A DNA stretch of 64,000 nucleotides from Lophius americanus (lineage: Eukaryota > Chordata > Actinopteri > Lophiiformes > Lophiidae), in the NCBI GenBank assembly GCA_037951165.1, contig JBBDHG010000015.1, forward strand, positions 12,520,001 through 12,584,000, in the 5' to 3' direction. The notes under the pieces are model-generated. The model saw nothing but the letters and a program-made list of their open reading frames with translations, was not told the DNA's origin and did not search any database. The position numbers and the translations under genes were made by a program. The stretch's first letter is position 1, and the number at the start of each line of letters is the position of its first letter. Of this stretch, positions 1 through 21,779 are shown in pieces.

Positions 1-1736
1 GTCTACACCACTGTGTCCCAAAGGGCTACTAATGACTCATACCCACCCACAGACTCTCTACTGGACGTATAAAATCCCTGACTCCCCACCAGGCAGTTAG
101 AAATAAAGAAGCCTCTTGGATGAGAGGGGGATAATCTTCAAACTGAAAGTCCAGCTGTTTGGATTCAACCCACATGGGTTAGCATGACCTGGAGGAATAA
201 GAATGTACACAGGCACGTGAAATAAAATAAGTAAAGACAGCTTTTTATATTATCGTTTTATAAGGCTAAAGGGGAAAAATAACAAACGATTTAAAAATAA
301 TTAAGATAAGCTTCGACGGAGGAGTATGTTGGACAACACACACACACAGGGTGTGTTTCACAAAGTGGAGTAGCAGAGCTGGAAACTCTTTTGAGTCAGA
401 AGCCAATGAAAGTTAACGACATTTTTGTAGGATCCTTTTGTGATTTCACTTCCCAACCTCCTTTACTTGGCCTCCTGAGGATCCCCCGGTCAACACAAAA
501 ACAGGAATTGGGGGATAACCCCCTGAATTAACTTGTTTTAGGTATCCACAACCCATTTTTAAAATATCTATTGTGTGTGAATAAATATAATTGTTTTCCC
601 CTGAGAGTCTAAAGGAGACAGTGTTATGAAACCTCTGACGGCGAGGGAGACATTATGCCAAGACTATTAATTACAGGCAGTAGATCACTGCCTGTTTCGA
701 AGAGTGAGACAATCACCATGGGCGGAAAGTCACTATCCTCCTAAATTTGACGTACTGTTGATGGCTGAAAGTGAAACGACCTTCTTCAATTAACATATGC
801 ATTATTTTCTACTGTTACAAAGATTTTGGTTACACATTTTAATATTGAAGTACAATTGATAAATGCAATTTAATGGCCTTTCACATAATTTCTGACAGTA
901 TATCCATAATCTATTGTCGATGTTTGATGTTAAAGTGAAATCCCAGCACTGTAGGGGGCTGAAGTCAGTCATAATATCAAAACCACCTGCCGTATTTTGG
1001 GAATGGATACAAATTTCATCCTATATCCTTGGCTGTTCTTTCTTATCCTTTCTTTCTACAATTCAATGCAAAGTATGATTGATTGATTGATAGATCTTTC
1101 TCATTTATAAAAAAGCACAGGTAGATGGGTTTCTCAGAGCTTCCCCGTATTGAATATGGCAGCGACGAACAGGTAATTGCAGTTTGATTTATGTAGCAAC
1201 AGCGAAAATAAAATTCATAATTGAGAACATGTTGTTTATTATAAATAATAACTTCTAAAATTTAGACTTAACTACATTTTTACAGACAAGTTGAATGTAT
1301 TGTCTTTATGACAGTAAAAATAAAAAATAATTTAACTTTGCTTGATTTAGGTTAATTCAAGTCTATGAACTATCCTTTGGTGATGAAATATTTAGAATTT
1401 TGTTGCCTTAAACTATTGCCATTTCTTTGTTTTTTGTATAAACACTTATGCAGTGTAGGGTTTCAATATCAAAAAGAGAAAAAATATTAAATCCTACTAA
1501 TTTAGAGAGATAAATTAGGGAACCTGAGACATTTTTCTCTTTATAAAATTGTATCAATCGTCTGCGGGTTGAGACTAATTCATTATGCAAAGAATAATTT
1601 CTGTTCCAAGTTTAATTTTTACATCCTCAGTCAAAAACATAATGGACATCATTACGAATGACACTCAATCCTATGTGTGTATGTTTGTATATGTGTATGT
1701 GTATACGTACATATGTGTGTGTGTGTGTGCGTGCAG
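1..1736. other. Non-coding, AT-rich, nothing recognised
   Basis: No ORF with family character is seen. There is a short GATT run near 1080 and a TGTA/TGTG-rich stretch at about 1675-1733. Confidence 0.5.
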
Positions 1737-3906
1737 TCTCCTGGCCTAATTGTCAGAGTGGAGTTCATGGAGACGTCTCAGCTCAGAAGCTGGAGCAGGG
1801 CCTCCGGCATCACGTTGAAGTCTTCACCAATCAGGTATGAGCGTGTCGGTGTTTTCCTACATACATGTGTGTTCTTCTCTATCGCACAAAAGATTTTGTC
1901 ATACATTCGCACCTATATATGCTAAGGTTGAAAGGTCATGCCACAGCACGGAAGCAGGAGTGTTTGAGCTGACCTTCGGGCAATTGAGGCGAACGCACAG
2001 ACACTAGGATGGGGCCAGGGAGGAATGGGGGAGCACACACACACTTCCCCTGTCAGAGGGCAGCTGATGTTGCGGCACAGGAGAAGGAATCTCCCCTCTC
2101 TGTTTTCACACCGACGATACTTTGGTAAAGATCTGTCCTGAGGCCAGGCTTTCACACATACAAGTGAAAAGCAGACAAACACTCGTACACAGGCAGGAAA
2201 AACACCAATGGTCTTAAAATCCACATACCCAAACACAAACGTAAAGTTTCTTCTGCCCCAGCTGCCTCTATAATGGAGGCCTTTTCTTTCTGTTCCTGTC
2301 CCTTCCCATCTTGCCCCTCTCTTCCCTGTAATTAGTTGTCATCACTGCTGCTAAAGGAGAATAGTCCTCTTTAAGTACAACCTGTCTTTGCCTGACACCT
2401 TTATGTTTTGCTGAGCATATAGCAATTGTCACTTTTGTGCGCGTTGTCCTCCATTTACCGGACAGGCACACAATGGGCCTCCTCACAGGGGTCCTTACCT
2501 GTGAAAAGAACCCCCAACTGTTCACACAATTCAGCCCCTTTACTCTCAATTCATGGTAAAACACCCCCTGTGCTGAATGCCTCTTGTGTTCACTGCTATT
2601 TGTCTGTTTTCATGTGTTTTGAAAACACCAACCATTCACATCTCTTATCTGTGATGCATGGTGGTATAATGATGCACAGCCTCAGACAGGAAACAATTTG
2701 GAGGGTTCTTTGCGGCAGCGTCTCTGTCTCTTTGTATGATGTGTGTGGTTGGGACGGCGTGCTTGCATGTATGAAATAATTGTCTTAATAGTTTGAAAAT
2801 GGAAAGATGGAAAAGCATTTTACTTGGCACTTCCTGTTCTCTGAGGTGGATCTGCTCTCAAACAGAATCTATATAATCAGTGAGAGAGACAAAGATAATT
2901 TGATTTGTTATGTGTGTTAGCGTTATATTGTGGCAGCCTATCTTTTATATGTGACTTGATAGCAGCAGAGACCAAACCACTATCACTTCATGGATTAATA
3001 AAGTGATCTAACTGATAAATACCCAGATTTTTGCTTCAAACATAGTGTGAAACATCATTAAAGCGAATGCAAAAGAATAAAAGGTGTGTTTATGGCGCTC
3101 TGATCATTTATGAGCTCTAACGCACAATCATTAATTATAGCAGGTGTATTTACGGTTCACACAATAGGAAAAAGAATAAGGCAAATGCTTGACATTTTTC
3201 TTTATTCCTAAAAAGCCACTTATCATAATGCTGGAAAGACGAGCCTTTGTCTCACTGCTAAATCACCCTGCTTGTATTGTTGCTATTCATTAGCGAAGTT
3301 GACGAGTAATTCTAACAAGTCATTGTTCAGTCACACACTGAATTGAAAACATTTTCTCTGCATTGTGACAACCTCCTGGGGGGAAAGGAACAATCTGCCT
3401 TTCATATCTCACTTTAATTATTCCTTTTAATTGTAATTCATTGTCATTTGGTGTTTTCAGAGACATAGCTATTCAGAAAGATGTGTTTAAGATGTCACAA
3501 AATGAAGAGAGTGACTTTGAGGATGGAGGAGGCGGCCAATATGCAGAGCATATCAGAGAAGGACGGATCTGCAGCTGCAGCAGCATCTCCAGCATCAGAA
3601 CAGCCCTGTGTCACATACAATGTTATAAAGAGGAACAGGTGTGTGGAGGTGTGACAAAAGGGAACTAAATTAATATGTTGTATTTATGTTCTTTATTATG
3701 TTCCCTGTTTCTTTCCTTCCTCTCGTCAGGGGGAAAGAGTCGCTGTGCAGTGGAAGAGAGCAGCATCCTCCCTGAACTGTCAGGAAGGAGAAGAAAGCCT
3801 TAGAATCACAACGGACTATCACACAAATAGAGTGGAGAAATATATATTTGTAAGCATGTGTCAAAGTGTAGAAACCGGGTCAAAAATTGGCAACATTTCA
3901 TCATGA
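1737..3906 (+). CDS. Candidate 3' exons of an unidentified gene
   Basis: Three segments look like exons: 1737-1834 (acceptor TGCAG, donor GTATGAG), 3461-3638 (acceptor TTTTCAG, donor GTGTGT) and 3730-3906 (acceptor CGTCAG, stop TGA). Read in the one frame open across 3461-3638, the phases agree (2 then 0), giving about 150 residues ending in a stop. The product includes SPGLIVRVEFMETSQL and an acidic NEESDFED patch. I do not recognise a family. The first acceptor follows a TG repeat rather than a good pyrimidine tract, and a further donor-like GTAAGC sits at 3850, so the last exon is uncertain. Upstream exons would have to lie left of the window. It could equally be chance or a decayed gene. 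Confidence 0.28.
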
Positions 3907-4620
3907 ATCTATGAAATGTTGTGACAAAGCGGGTGACACTTGTTTAATTTGCCATTGCTTTGTAGCATTGCTTTAAATTCTATCCCGGGTTTGTCAGTGT
4001 TTGAAAAACTTACAATTGACATCAAAGCATAGCAGTGAGTTAAAGTAAGCACAAATTCAGGAGTTAATTTTCACATTTGATGGTTCCTTTGTTCACACCA
4101 TTTTATTATTGTTTGAGAGGAAACTGCCCAGCATTTCCTTTTATGATTTTGGTGACATCACTGGGAAAAACCAACTGAAGGGGATTTTCTTCTCTGTTGT
4201 ATGTTAACTTTGGATTATAGAGACGTGTAAATTAATTTGAGACAATTAGTCTCCCTTTTCAAGTAATATGTAAATAATGAAAGTCGCTTTTATGAATGTT
4301 CAGTATTTTGTGACTTTTGTCTGTAGTATTGAGTATTGTAATAAATCTACCTGTTGTGATTGGCATTGGCTAAATTAAGCTCAATAGCAATAGCAACCTC
4401 TAGGCAGAGTTGAATCAGCATGTGGTGCCTTAAGTTTAAGTTACAGGTTCATTTGAGTTGGATTAGAGAGTTATTTATTTTCTTTTTTAGTTGTATTTCC
4501 CATGAGTCACATGTGTGTTGATGAACTGTAAATAAAAATATCCACACTTTGGAAACCTTGTTGTCTGCTGAATCTGCTTTTCTCATCTCCCTCTTTGAAG
4601 CTTGAGCCAGACTACTTTAA
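3907..4620. other. Non-coding, nothing recognised
   Basis: AT-rich sequence between the candidate exons and the SINE. It contains AATAAA-like motifs near 4340 and 4530 that could end the candidate gene to the left, but no coding signal. Confidence 0.4.
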
Positions 4621-4821
4621 GATGAAGAAATCCTTTATTGATCACATACAGCCATATACAGTACAACATAGTGAAATTATTTCTCTGCATTTGACCCATT
4701 CCTGAGGGAGCAGTGGGCGGCGCCTTCGAAGCGCCCGGGGAGCTAAAGTTTCAGCTCTTTGAACCCTTGTTGAAGGACCCTACTACAGACGGCCGCTCTA
4801 CCCACTGAGCTACAGCCGCCC
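4621..4821 (-). mobile_element. tRNA-derived SINE, minus strand
   Basis: Read on the minus strand it starts GGGCGGCTGTAGCTCAGTGG, a tRNA A-box-type head. It continues through a GGGTTCAAAG B-box-like stretch and a body containing CCGCCCACTGCTCCCT and GGGTCAAATGCAG, and ends TGTGATCAATAAAGGATTTC. Related but more decayed copies lie at 56659, 59654 and probably 19400. It is not a functional tRNA gene: the cloverleaf is not complete. Confidence 0.8.
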
Positions 4822-4829
4822 TGATATTA

Positions 4830-7800
4830 ATTTATTTATTACTTATTACAAATGCAGCTAAAAAAATAATTATAATTAGACACTATGTACACAATACCAA
4901 ACCATTTCAAGAATCTTGAGCGTTATTACAGGAGAACTCTGCAATCTGAGTGTCATAACAGTGACAAACTTGGAAGTACTGGACAAAGCTGGGCTTGTCA
5001 GAATTTTAGCCATGATTCTGAAGGCCCAGCTTCTCAGGAAATAGACATATGATTCACATGGGCAGTTCCATGTGGACTCCATAGATATTCTATGGAGTCC
5101 TCTCCCAGGGTCAGCAAAAGACAGGGGAAAAGACTGTATCAACTGGAAACACTGTTCAATCCCTGCAATGGAGCTTGAGATTGATGCCCCAGCGAGGGAG
5201 AACTGGATATAACACACATAGCTTTCAACTGTAAAGAAAAGGAGGAAAGCTTCAGCATCTGCATCTCTCACATCAATACAATGCCTGCACTGCCCCCGGG
5301 TATACGTCTCCAGGATTGGACCTAACTTTGGCATACTTGAGGGCGAGAGAATCGGTGAGCTTTAGTAGGAAGCTTTCACCTCCTTCAAAAACTAACTGAC
5401 GTAAGAGTATCACTAATACTAGGGAACAAAGGAAAGCCTCAGCAACACATCCAGGATTCACATTACTGCTCGGATTCAAGCCCATGAGCAAGGACTTCAA
5501 TAGAAGAGGAACTCATCGGAAGTGTAGTCATGCATGAATTGAATCAATACATGGTTGTTTTGCGATCTTGAGCCTGGTCTCCATTTACCTTTTAAAATAA
5601 AGATTTGAGTTGTCTTCTGTTCAGGATAAATTAATATCAGTTCTTAATGTTTGGTTTTACCCTCATGGGTCATGACAGACATAAAACACTTCATTCAGAG
5701 AAGAGAAACAAAGAAAAAGCATTCATTCCATTGTCATTTAACCCAGATATTCTTCAAATAGCGTGAACTTGTTGCGTGTCTGAGGAAATGAAACTCAGTC
5801 AGCCATAATTAATGGCCACCATCAGTCTGGTGGCCAGTGTTTTAGAGGGTCTAAGAGCAGTTTTTTTTTTTGATGCTGCAGAATATAGATAGTAGATATC
5901 TAGGACCATTAAAAAAACACTTAGCTTATATGAACACCCTTGGCCACTTCTCTCCCGAAGGTGTCTGTCTCTTACAGCTTGATTCAGCAGGGAGATGGAG
6001 GCCATTTATTTAGGCACATTAAAGCTCTCACACCCAGAACCCAGAGGTGTTGTTGAGATAAGAGCCTCAGGTGATCTGTGTCACTCACTCCGGAAAGTAT
6101 CTTTAAATGCAGTAGGTCGCCTTTTGTTTTCTCACCTCCTCACACATATACTGCATATATTTGTGCATGCATGCATAAATGAAGACACGCACCCTCACAG
6201 CCCCGTATCCTTCTCCCTACCTGCCTTTGTGTAAAGTGTTGAAAGGAAGATGAAATTTCTCTCACCTTTGACTCCGACACCATTTTACTGTCTTCCGCAC
6301 TGTTTCACATTATTTAGCTCTTTTTACTCAAGGGTCTTGGACTTTTAGCTCTCCAGCCTACATTTTTTATTGTTTTGCTTTGCGGTACCATCTTTTTGGG
6401 TTGCAGTAAAGTGTTCTGACCGCTCCCTGTTATTAAATCAATGCACAAGAAGGCTAAAATCATGCCACATTTGGTAAACACCCAACGGGTACATCCTTCA
6501 AATAATACATTAAGATACAATGGAAATGAAAATCCCACAGAAAAGCCACTTTAGGATAAAATGCTGAAAATGTTAAGGTAGAAAGGTGTCGGAGCACATC
6601 ATGCTTCAAAGAGCTGCTTTGGTCGAAAATTAAGTTCTATAAATTGAGCTAGGGTGTAAAGTACTTTGGCTGATTGGGGGGAAAAAATCCACACAGATTC
6701 TGAATAAGTTTACATGGAATAATACAAAGCGTAAATGTCTAAATTTTGGTTGTTTATTTGGGAATTTCTCCCAATTTTTTTAACACTTTGCAAAACCGAG
6801 TATATCTGCAGATAGTGCTGTATGTTACCTAAATTAAAACGAGGACCATGTGAGATTATAAACTATAATTAAGTATATAAATAAATAAATACATACGCCA
6901 CATTGACATTGGTAAGAAATAAAAATTTGCTCAGGGCACCAAAAAGGTTTGGGCCATCTCTGTTGTGAGGAACCGGTTGGAAGCTGAATGTATTTGAATG
7001 AAATCTGAGAGGAAAAGGGCAGAGAGTAAGCAAGGGGGAGAATGAAACAGAAACACAGATTACTACAATAGAAGTCACTGAGAGAAACAGATTTTGAGTT
7101 TTACCCGATAAACATGAAGTCTTGTGGTAAGTAAAGAAAAAGATAGTTAATAGCAAGAAGTAGATTAATAATTGCTGGATGTGTATCACAGAAGAAAAAA
7201 AAATAATGCTGTCTTGGGAAGAACTGAGTTGGGGGGTAACCAAGTGCCATGATACAGCAGATGGAATGCCATGTAGTGTGGATGCAAGTACATTTAAAGA
7301 TGCTTGAGAATATTCAGGACGGCCGATGTAGAAAGATTTGAGATTAGATCTGTTATGTTTTGACACCATGAGATCTTTTGTACAGACATATATAATACAG
7401 ACGTTTACATTTACAGACTTTCCAAAAAGAACGGAAGAAACAGAAATGATGAGAAAACAAGTAAGGAAGAAAAAAATCTGAATATGAGGAGTATTGTTTT
7501 TTCGTTTCCTAAAATTTCATGCCCATGGTGATTAACTGTGCTGCAGAATGGACATCTGAAATGATTGAAATACAGGCAGCTTTTTTTAATGTTGCAAAGG
7601 TAAGCAAATTTCCAACAAAAGACGGTGCTATAAACATATTAATGCTTGCTTAAGGACTATTTAAACAGTTATTTTTAACCGTGCAAGAAAAAAACTCTAC
7701 AAGAAAAAAACCTTTCTTTGCTAGACGGGTTATTCTTTTCTGAAATGTCTCACATCATGAATAAAAGTTCGTTGTAGTCAAAGTTTAATGACGACTAGTT

Positions 7801-7847
7801 AAAATGACGTTATTGATATAGGCTCTATTTCATTCCTTGGATCAATA
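4830..7847. other. Intergenic, no recognisable gene
   Basis: Open frames exist on the minus strand (for example 4876-5334 and 6869-7369) but show no family motifs, no clear splice partners and no coding-like composition. A promoter for tex261 is expected near the right end (7800-8023), where sequence is less AT-rich. Confidence 0.4.
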
Positions 7848-8023
7848 ATGACACCCGCCACTTGTGACGCTGTAAGGAAAAGAAAGCCTTCCCATCGCGG
7901 ACTCAGCCACTGTTCCTTGCTATCGTCAGCCTCTGGAACTTTGACCCGAGCTGTAGCGCTAGTTAGCAGCCTGTCAGCTGTTTACTTTCCAATATATTTG
8001 TGTGTTATTTTGTATGCAGAGAC

Positions 8024-13663
<5,640 letters not shown>

Positions 13664-14785
13664 GGGCTTCCGACAAGGGGTACAGCTTCAGGTGTCAGGG
13701 GTGTGGGAATGTGTGTATGTCTGTGATGGAGATTGAGGGGGAAGCTGGAAGGACTACGAAAATGTGTTTTCGGGTTGGGACTAAAATGCAAAAGTGGCCA
13801 AAGTGGAAGAAGAGCACACTAAGAGGATGGATCAATGAACAGAAGGGAGCCTCCTGCTGTATGAGCACACAGGATTACACAGGCCATGTTTTCCCCCCTC
13901 TGTGTTTCTCTGTTTGTACTGATGGCCAACAACACCAATTAGAGACCTCAGTGAGGACCTCTTGTCTGTCGTGCAATGCTTTCTAACTATGATATTGGAC
14001 TCCTCCTTTTTTTTAAGCTTTGGTATTAAAATGCACAAGGTCTGAAATTACACAAAACACCTGTAAATTGTGACCTTGGCATATGAAGTCTGATCTATCC
14101 TCATCTTGTGGGCAACATGTTGCTCACACTTCACTTCAAGTAGCACTGATTGCAATTAATGACAAAATAGGATGAGTAAAAACTTAAACTCCAAGATAAA
14201 CGAGTCGGCTTAAAGGGAGAATTTGAAGTCCAAGCTTGGTTTACCCTCCTAAAAAGTAGGATACGTGTTTAAAGCTGCTTTAGATAGCCACAAAAGCACT
14301 TGCTGATATTTAAATGAGAAAGAGCAGTCGGAAGTTTAATTGCAGGAAATCCGTCTTCAGATCTATGTAGAAAGTTCTGCTCCAATTACAAGTTTTAACT
14401 ATTTACAAATAGACTTAGCCCCGTCTCTTTAAATTGATGAAAATTACTTAATAAAAGCACTTGGAAAGGATTGCTTTAAAATTGAAGTAATCTTCTAATA
14501 AAGTTAAAACGGATTTCTCTGACATGTGGCCGGAAAGGTATATATAAGCTCTTTAGACACCAGCGCGGTAGTCTGCATCACGCCTGTCTTATTTGGGCTG
14601 TTTTTAAATCTCAGTAAAAACAAACAGATTTTTCTACATTGACCTTTGGGTTAAGGTCATCCAAGGAAACTGTAAACGTGAAAAACGAACCTGTGCAATG
14701 ACTTTTGTAAACCGAGTGTCGGGGGGAAAAGAGATGCTCACTTTGGTTTGATTAAAGTACTATTAAAGAGTCTGAAATTCTTTTT
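13664..14785 (+). other. tex261: Probable tex261 3' untranslated region with several poly(A) signals
   Basis: After the tex261 stop there is no further splice-linked coding sequence. AATAAA occurs at 14450-14455 and 14497-14502, and ATTAAA occurs at 14751-14756 and 14762-14767, the last followed by GT-rich sequence. This fits a 3' UTR of 0.8 to 1.1 kb ending before the ankrd53 stop at 15069. Which site is used cannot be told from sequence. Confidence 0.4.
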
Positions 14786-15068
14786 ACAAGTGTCTCGAGT
14801 GTGATTCATTGAAAGCTGGTGCACAAACAAGTGTAAGAAAATGTATTTGGGGGGTCTTGAAAGGTCTCCATGACTCCCTAGAATCCTGTAATTACATTAG
14901 TTGTATGTCAACTACCATATAATTACTTCTGATATTTAAAAGAAAGGGGGGAACTAAGTATGGCTTCATGCTCTCCCCCTCCCAACAAGTATGGATGAAA
15001 GAATTATGTGGAATATTTCACTACAAGTTAAACAGATCAGCTTCTTTCAGGTCCACTGATTTCAAGAA

Positions 15069-18894
<3,826 letters not shown>

Positions 18895-18895
18895 G

Positions 18896-18909
18896 GTTGC
18901 CAGGGAAAC
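18896..18909 (-). promoter_or_regulatory. RFX X-box-like site just upstream of the ankrd53 start
   Basis: On the plus strand the site reads GTTGCCAGGGAAAC, which differs from the palindromic RFX site GTTGCCATGGCAAC at two positions. It begins two bases from the proposed ankrd53 ATG. RFX factors drive genes for cilia and sperm development. The match is by eye; spacing relative to the real transcription start is unknown. Confidence 0.4.
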
Positions 18910-19394
18910 GCCGTAACCGGGAAATAACCCTGATTTACGGCAATGAAGTGGATTTATTACTAATCGAAAACATGCATTATTTATAATACAACTTCATAGT
19001 TTTAATCAATTGTATTAAATAACTGACTGATAAGTCAGAAAGTGTGTAAGTGTGTGTTCAAGACGATGTCTTTAAATGTGACATAAAACTGAAACAAAGA
19101 ATTAAAATTTCAAAACACAAAAAATTCGAAATGACTGACTATCAAACAAACACGGTTTAATTTAAGTTAACCGTTGCGAGTTAAAAATGCATTAACTGAA
19201 GGCCAGTTAAAATGCATTTAAGTTTTTGAAATGCTTTTAAAGCATTTTAAATGTATTTAAAACGCTTTAAAAGACATTTTCTTTTAAAGCTTTTCCCGAG
19301 AAACTCCTTCCTGTGAAGTCTACTGCAGAAAAGTGAATTTGTCTGAGGAGCTTTTACTGCCTTATTAAGCCATTTAGTTTTGGATGGTCCTTCC

Positions 19395-19552
19395 AAAGCT
19401 ATGCATTGCATTTGATGTAATGGAAAACACATACATTTACATACAGAGCTGCAGTTTGAATGAACAAACATTAACTTAAAAGACCCTGGGGTATCAGGGT
19501 CTTGCTCAAGGACCCTACGACATGTAGACCCAGGTGGGATTCGAACTGGCAT
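19395..19552 (-). mobile_element. Decayed tRNA-derived SINE
   Basis: Minus strand shows CCAGTTCGAATCCCACCTGG (B-box type), then GTAGGGTCCTTGAGCAAGAC and TCAAATGCAATGC, in the order seen in the SINEs at 4.7 kb and 59.7 kb. The head is missing. Confidence 0.55.
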
Positions 19553-21038
19553 CGCTATTTTTTATTCCATCTCTGCAGAAACAATCAAATCAAAAAGAGC
19601 TGCAGATGTTCAAACCACACAGGATAATGATATATATCTATGTGGCATCCACAGTGACAATTTTTCTCCCTTAATCTTTAGTATTCCTTTTCTAGAATAA
19701 AACAACAGAAAAACAGAATTAAAAGCCCACTTTCATTTACAGTTATGTTTCAGGTGCTGTATAACAGATTTAGGCAGGAAGTGGCTGCAGGCGCTGCAGA
19801 AACGGATACCTCCGTCCTCCTGCTCCACAGTACTCCACTTCTCACTCCTCAAATATCCCTGATGTGCTTATATTGATGGATAATTAGAATTGGCATCCTG
19901 CACTTGACCCTGACCTAAACAGATCAATCCTGTCAATGCTGCAGGCACCTCACAGTATCCCTCTGTTTCGCAGCAGCCTGCACCTCCAGCCAGATCAGAT
20001 GTGCTCACGTGAATCGGAGCAGTTATTCTCCATGTCTGTGTGGGGTTGAGGGGTCGATGGGCCCACTGGGCTGCAGGGCTCTCTGATCAACACTACTGAA
20101 TACTTAACCCGAGTTTGAACTGTACACTGTGTTTCATAGCAAAGATCCAATAGTTTAGATTCAGCCATATTTTAGGCTATTTTTTAGCAAATTGGATAAA
20201 GCAGCATCATGAATCAGTATAAATCAATTAAATCATCTTAATTTTTAGTTTTATTATTCATTTGCTGAATATAGTTGATGATATGATATGGATTATATTA
20301 ATATTGATAATAATCCCAGACAGTTAAGAGCTGAAATGTAGAGGACATAACAGCCAGTGAGATGTATCAGGGAATCTGAGATGGTAAATTATAGAAAGAA
20401 CTGGGTCTAATCACTGAGTGCTGCAAAAATAAAAGATGTATAAACTACAACCTATTCACCTCTCTAGTGCTACATCCACATTTTAAGCTACATTCTTCAA
20501 ATCCAAGCATTCTTTCAGATCAGATTCGGTTGTCTTGACTGTTCACATTTTTGAGTACTAACATTGATCAATTTATGCACAAGAAGTGTGGGAAAATTGT
20601 TTTATATTTGTGAGACAGCTCAAGGCGTTCAAGCCTATGTGGACTCTCTAATAGTGAATGGATGAAGGACATTTTGCTCCGGACAAACACTTTTTCAGCT
20701 GACCAGTAGATGACCGGGATCATTTTTGTCATCACTCCCATTATTTGAATTTTCACTTTTTTCGTATACATAGGGAGGTTCGTGTGTATGAGTTCTTCCT
20801 GGTATATCTAGCACCACATGTGAAAGTGTCAGTGATTTGAGATCTGATAACGGATCTGTGACCTGTTCACACATCCCCCAAGAAAATCCGATTTGTGTCA
20901 CATCGAGGCAAAAATAAAAATATATGAATGCAGTCAATTGCATCTAGTTATATAAATGACTAGATGCATTGTATTGTTTTTCTAATATTGTTATCTGAAT
21001 ATACTTATATTATGGTTTCACTATATTATGGTTATATA

Positions 21039-21124
21039 CTAAAGATTAATATCTTTAGTGCAGGCTGCTACAAAACATTTATGTTATATACTTAAGATTA
21101 ATATCTTTAGCATATAACATAAAT
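21039..21124. repeat. Pair of palindromes sharing a core
   Basis: At 21039-21058 the perfect palindrome CTAAAGATTAATATCTTTAG; at 21077-21124 a 48-base palindrome (20 of 24 arm positions pair) with a related centre, ACTTAAGATTAATATCTTTA. An AT repeat follows at 21161-21202. Confidence 0.85.
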
Positions 21125-21157
21125 TATAAATGCAAACAGAAGAACCTCCATATGGGC

Positions 21158-21160
<3 letters not shown>

Positions 21161-21202
<42 letters not shown>
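21161..21202. repeat. AT microsatellite, 21 units
   Basis: Perfect AT dinucleotide run. Confidence 0.97.
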
Positions 21203-21204
<2 letters not shown>

Positions 21205-21554
21205 TTAAACAAATAAAGCACTAGATACTGTAGAGTTTTGTGTTATCGATCAAATTCCATCCAAGAACTTGGAAATTGTTTGACAAAAAATTAAATGTCA
21301 ATATTTATCTTTTTCGGGATTAAAATTAACTGGATATAATGGTTTAGCTTTCCTTTAGTTATATCATCACACAGTTCTTTAATTGTGACTTCCACTTTGA
21401 CTCTCTGTCATTCAACCCCTGTTCTGGTTCAGTGGAGGGTCAAGGACGGGGCACGGACCCCTGGCTTTCCGCCCCGAGGACCAAGTCCCCATAGCCTTCG
21501 CCTCTATCACAACATGGCCATGTTGCTACTTTGGTGACGCTTCTGCGTATGAGT

Positions 21555-21663
<109 letters not shown>

Positions 21664-21779
21664 ATGCATGTGAGCGTATATTGGTTAATAGTAAGGGAAC
21701 AGTGAAGCCTCGGTGGCTTTCTGTGACCTCGGTCACATGTGATGGATGTTGTACACAGTCTTCATTGTAGAGCTCTTTC

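Larger units (their letters stand above)
18895..21036. other. Intergenic upstream of ankrd53; one SINE relic inside
   Basis: Apart from the SINE relic near 19395-19552 no gene is seen. The segment 19925-20080 is less AT-rich and could be a conserved regulatory element, but nothing in the sequence proves it. Confidence 0.35.

Noticed and set aside
4800..4821. tRNA gene
   Set aside because: Only A-box and weak B-box similarity of a SINE head; no full cloverleaf or anticodon arm could be drawn.
4876..5500. Overlapping minus-strand ORFs of 152 and 75 codons, considered as a broken gene
   Set aside because: The two frames do not join into a recognisable protein and no domain was identified; a database search would be needed to reopen this.
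6869..7369. Minus-strand ORF of 166 codons
   Set aside because: No family motif, irregular hydrophobic composition typical of AT-rich antisense sequence, no splice partners or repeat relatives in the window.
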